Origin: Candidatus Woesearchaeota archaeon | Lineage (GTDB): Archaea > Nanobdellota > Nanobdellia > Woesearchaeales > UBA9989 | Length of the DNA stretch: 51,759 bases | Assembly: GCA_013329045.1 (NCBI GenBank) | Contig: DUKZ01000018.1 | Span: forward strand, 1-51,759 | Direction: 5' to 3' | Shown: positions 49,399 to 51,759 of the stretch, one piece after another | How the letters are laid out: the number at the start of each line of letters is the position of its first letter | How positions within the stretch are numbered: position 1 is the stretch's first letter | Program-made: the position numbers and the translations under genes | The notes under the pieces: model-generated | What the model saw: only the letters and a program-made list of their open reading frames with translations | Told to the model about the DNA's origin: nothing | Databases searched by the model: none

Positions 49399-50754
49399 CT
49401 AGATTTGTCTTGATTTCTTCGACTGCGCCAATGCAACAATGATGATAATAGCCCTGATCAGTTGGAAAATATCCAGTGCATGAGGGTCGCTCAAGAGAAA
49501 ACCTATTATCCGAAGAAATGTCTCTATCAAGAAAAGGGCTACTATCGGAATTAGTAAGCTACTATCGCCGATGTAGTGGGCATATCTCAAGGCCCCAATC
49601 AAGAAAAGGATAAACAGGAGGTTACCGAGCATCCAAAGGACAAAAGACGACCCTGTTAGTAGGTGGTCTGAGTGACCCGGGTGCCATTCACACAATGAAG
49701 GGTCGCAGTCAGATCTGTATGTGTCCTTAGTGGGATCAAAGTCATTTCCACAAAAACTCAGTCTATTTCTAACACAGGCACCGGTATAGCAGGTCCCATT
49801 ATCCCAATTGCAGGGCTCATTTGGTACTATAGCGCGGGAATCCCACATGCATCGAGCATTTGGTACACTAACGCATGTAGATTCATTCTTCAAAAGGTTG
49901 CAATTCGGATGTCGTTTGTCACATGGGTAATAATCCCCACCCCATTCACAGTCCAATCTGGCTGGTGCAGAGTAACATGCTTCTTCATTCTTATATTGTG
50001 AGCAGGAAATCGACGTGCAGCTACCTGCGCCCAAAAGGAGAATTTTTGTCGAGAATAAAAAAAATACAAGTAAGATGGTAATTAAAATGAACCATCCACA
50101 GTCTCTGTGAAGAGGCGGTTTTCTGGATAGTGCCCTATGCATGGCGAGCAGACCGCCAAAGGTCAGGATAAATGCCAGGGCAATGAGAATGATAGAGAGC
50201 ATATCTCCGGGCAGCGTGTACTCACTGAGGGTGAAGATAGTATCTTTGATAAGCAATATGATATGCCCAATCAGCAGCATAAGCCACATAGCACAGAGGA
50301 AGTATACCTGAGAAAACTTGTGACTGATAGAACGATAATAGATGCTCAATCCATAAAAGAGGGTTGCGATTCCAAGAAATGCCAAAGTTAGGCTAAAAAA
50401 ATGTGGATGGGTAAAGACGAACGAGATAAAAAAGAGGGGGGTAAAGATGAAGGAGATGAAACCAAAGAACAACAAAGACAATGCAACAGTAAGATGTATT
50501 TCTGAGTCAAGCCGATAGGCAAGGATCAGGCTGACCAGAGCAGTCAGAACAAAGAACACCGTAATTAAATCGACTCGGATAAACCTATGAAATGCTCCTA
50601 AAAGAACTATCATGGCAAAGCTTATACCAATAAACAGTCCCCATCCAATACTCCTCAGGAAATCTATTAGTTTATTCGGCTTGATATCAGAAAGTGATTG
50701 CTTGCCAAGGGGAGCTTTTCTCGATCCTGACTGATCCAGATCATATTTTCTCAT
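49399..50754 (-). CDS. polytopic membrane protein with Cys-rich extracytoplasmic repeats
   Basis: A 451-aa protein: about eight TM helices before residue 255, a Cys-rich loop (about 263-385), then two or three TM helices. The loop holds repeated modules of the form N-E-x-x-C...C-x-W (YKNEEACYSAPARLDCEW; LKNESTCVSVPNARCMWD; CDPSLCEW), probably disulphide-bonded. No family recognised. Its own minus-strand TATA lies at 50806-50813. The gene lies within a 1.7-kb segment flanked by 28-bp direct repeats. Confidence 0.7.
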   Translation of the reverse strand: MRKYDLDQSGSRKAPLGKQSLSDIKPNKLIDFLRSIGWGLFIGISFAMIVLLGAFHRFIRVDLITVFFVLTALVSLILAYRLDSEIHLTVALSLLFFGFISFIFTPLFFISFVFTHPHFFSLTLAFLGIATLFYGLSIYYRSISHKFSQVYFLCAMWLMLLIGHIILLIKDTIFTLSEYTLPGDMLSIILIALAFILTFGGLLAMHRALSRKPPLHRDCGWFILITILLVFFLFSTKILLLGAGSCTSISCSQYKNEEACYSAPARLDCEWGGDYYPCDKRHPNCNLLKNESTCVSVPNARCMWDSRAIVPNEPCNWDNGTCYTGACVRNRLSFCGNDFDPTKDTYRSDCDPSLCEWHPGHSDHLLTGSSFVLWMLGNLLFILFLIGALRYAHYIGDSSLLIPIVALFLIETFLRIIGFLLSDPHALDIFQLIRAIIIIVALAQSKKSRQI

Positions 50755-50976
50755 CGAGATTGACACACTCAAAAACTGTTCATCCAATAAGTCGGTGGTG
50801 TAGTATATAAATATTTCTTTTTGATTGTTACGACGCCAAAAGACCAAATAAGAAGAAGGATGAATCTTTAAACTGTCTTTTGGGTTAGTCTCACCCCCTC
50901 AATTAGTTCATGATAGATTTGTAATGGTCACTGTCCAGATGCCGATTATGAGGAGGTAAAGGTTGGCAGGATAGTC

Positions 50977-51687
50977 TCAGTGTGAAGGGATATCTTTTAC
51001 GTTTCCAAAAGGGTATACTTCATCGCCAACAATGTAGCACCTGAATGATTTATAATCCTTGATCAGCGAAGAGAGAGGCATTCTTCTGTTCACATCTGAT
51101 CCTTCATCGAGCAGAAAGAAAGAGGGTTGGACGAGGAGTTGCTTTCTTTTATAGCGGCCTGCAAGGTAGCATTTGAACTTCTCTTCCTTTGCACCATCTC
51201 TCAGGGTTATTGCGGGATGTTCATGGCCGATAATGATTGTTTTGGCCTTCTTGAGCAATGATGGCAGGGGTACTGCATCGCCATGCATCACAAGCACATC
51301 ACCAATGAGAAAACTGGAAACAACACTAATGCCATATTTCCTTGCAAGAGGCAAAAGCATGATATCATGATTGCCCTTGACAACAACTATCTTTTTTACC
51401 TGAGAAAACACAAACTCCAGAAACCTTCGTGTATCCCGCCATTCCATCGATAAGACCCCTCCGAATTCATGCTTGAAGTCCCCATTGATAACAAGGGTGG
51501 TAATTGCTCCTGCCTGTGAGAATATCATCTCCAGCCGTTTCTTTTGCAGGTCAAAGAGTGTCCGGGGCAAAAGGATCCCTTTTTGCTCCATCGCCTCTTC
51601 GTAGCCAAGGTGCAGGTCTGAAATGATGAGAGCATTCTCCTTGATGATGCCAAGGTCTGCTATCTTTAGCCCATACATCTCAATCAT
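50977..51687 (-). CDS. calcineurin-like metallophosphoesterase
   Basis: A 236-aa phosphoesterase of the small archaeal YfcE/Mre11-like type. Metal motifs are SDLHLGYEE (about 24-32), INGDFKHEF, VKGNHD (about 99-104), VMHGDAV and GHEHPAI. Substrate unknown. Its 3' end contains the 28-bp repeat copy; the coding end runs 3 codons past the repeat. Confidence 0.9.
   Translation of the reverse strand: MIEMYGLKIADLGIIKENALIISDLHLGYEEAMEQKGILLPRTLFDLQKKRLEMIFSQAGAITTLVINGDFKHEFGGVLSMEWRDTRRFLEFVFSQVKKIVVVKGNHDIMLLPLARKYGISVVSSFLIGDVLVMHGDAVPLPSLLKKAKTIIIGHEHPAITLRDGAKEEKFKCYLAGRYKRKQLLVQPSFFLLDEGSDVNRRMPLSSLIKDYKSFRCYIVGDEVYPFGNVKDIPSH
50985..51012. repeat. 28-bp direct repeat, gene-end copy
   Basis: Exact match to 49291-49318, inside the last codons of the metallophosphoesterase. 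Confidence 0.85.
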
Positions 51688-51759
51688 GACAATGGAGATA
51701 ACACCCTATCTCTTAAAGGTTACTACTCTGGAGAGAAACAATTTTAAAGAGAAAATGAT

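Noticed and set aside
1..51759. Genome-wide recoding of TAG (for example pyrrolysine)
   Set aside because: Several solid genes end in TAG (eS24 at 7078, PIN gene at 8780, PEP-mobile gene at 13480, AlbA_2 gene at 20035), so TAG works as a normal stop; only two local cases remain.
1..51759. CRISPR array associated with the Cas4-like nuclease and CARF protein
   Set aside because: No run of regularly spaced repeats is present near 16-22 kb or elsewhere, and no cas1, cas2 or effector gene is seen.

Overview
The window reads as a chromosomal piece of an archaeon, most likely a member of the DPANN radiation of the Woesearchaeota/Pacearchaeota kind. Archaeal markers seen directly are ribosomal proteins eS31, eS24 and uL16, Rpo7, Spt4, the termination nuclease FttA (aCPSF1), a 20S proteasome beta subunit, archaeal-type ProS, a class III pilin and a Nog1-like GTPase. 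Many genes have an A/T-rich TATA box about 26 nt before the start codon, which implies mostly leaderless mRNAs. The DPANN placement is inference from protein style (pilin signal, small membrane proteins, small acidic protein); the archaeal call is firm. TAA, TGA and TAG are all used as ordinary stops. I found no rRNA, no convincing tRNA, no CRISPR array and no transposase or integrase.

Layout. 0-4.7 kb: a degenerate M50-like membrane protein diverges from a tight oxidative-stress operon (superoxide dismutase, ferritin, 2Fe-2S ferredoxin, peroxiredoxin, small membrane protein, 8-oxoguanine glycosylase). 4.7-10.5 kb: GH15-like glycosidase, sugar nucleotidyltransferase, the rpo7-spt4-eS24-eS31 operon, a lipoprotein, an Fcf1-like PIN nuclease and a cation/proton antiporter. 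10.5-13.5 kb: unknown genes plus an orphan PEP-mobile-domain protein. 13.5-28 kb is an accessory/defence island: two AbrB-type toxin-antitoxin pairs, RadC, DUF3800, then a minus-strand operon headed by a CARF-HTH regulator (CARF-HTH, AlbA_2/Schlafen-type regulator, small ORF, PD-(D/E)XK protein, 43-aa ORF, DinD, RecB/Cas4-like Fe-S nuclease). This diverges from a second operon (unknown protein, AAA+ ATPase, membrane protein broken by an amber codon). Further small genes, another TA pair, a membrane-anchored thermonuclease, a PEP-CTERM surface protein and gene fragments follow.

28-36 kb: Maf, an unknown protein, ArgS, an orphan ketol-acid reductoisomerase, Nog1-like GTPase, MscS channel and uL16. 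36-40.5 kb: HTH-nucleotidyltransferase, MNT-HEPN pair, pilin, VapBC-like pair, signal peptidase, a structured intergenic element and an amber-broken gene. 40.5-51.7 kb: psmB-fttA, exported and membrane proteins, ProS, a Tat-type caspase-like protein, HtrA-like protease, HTH-CBS regulator, a Cys-rich membrane protein lying between direct repeats, and a metallophosphoesterase.

The most interesting parts are: the CARF-headed operon without any CRISPR locus; two single-gene segments (dinD, and the Cys-rich membrane protein) bracketed by direct repeats that copy the end of a neighbouring gene; a family of short repeats; two genes interrupted by in-frame TAG behind intact promoters or start regions; and several highly structured intergenic elements.
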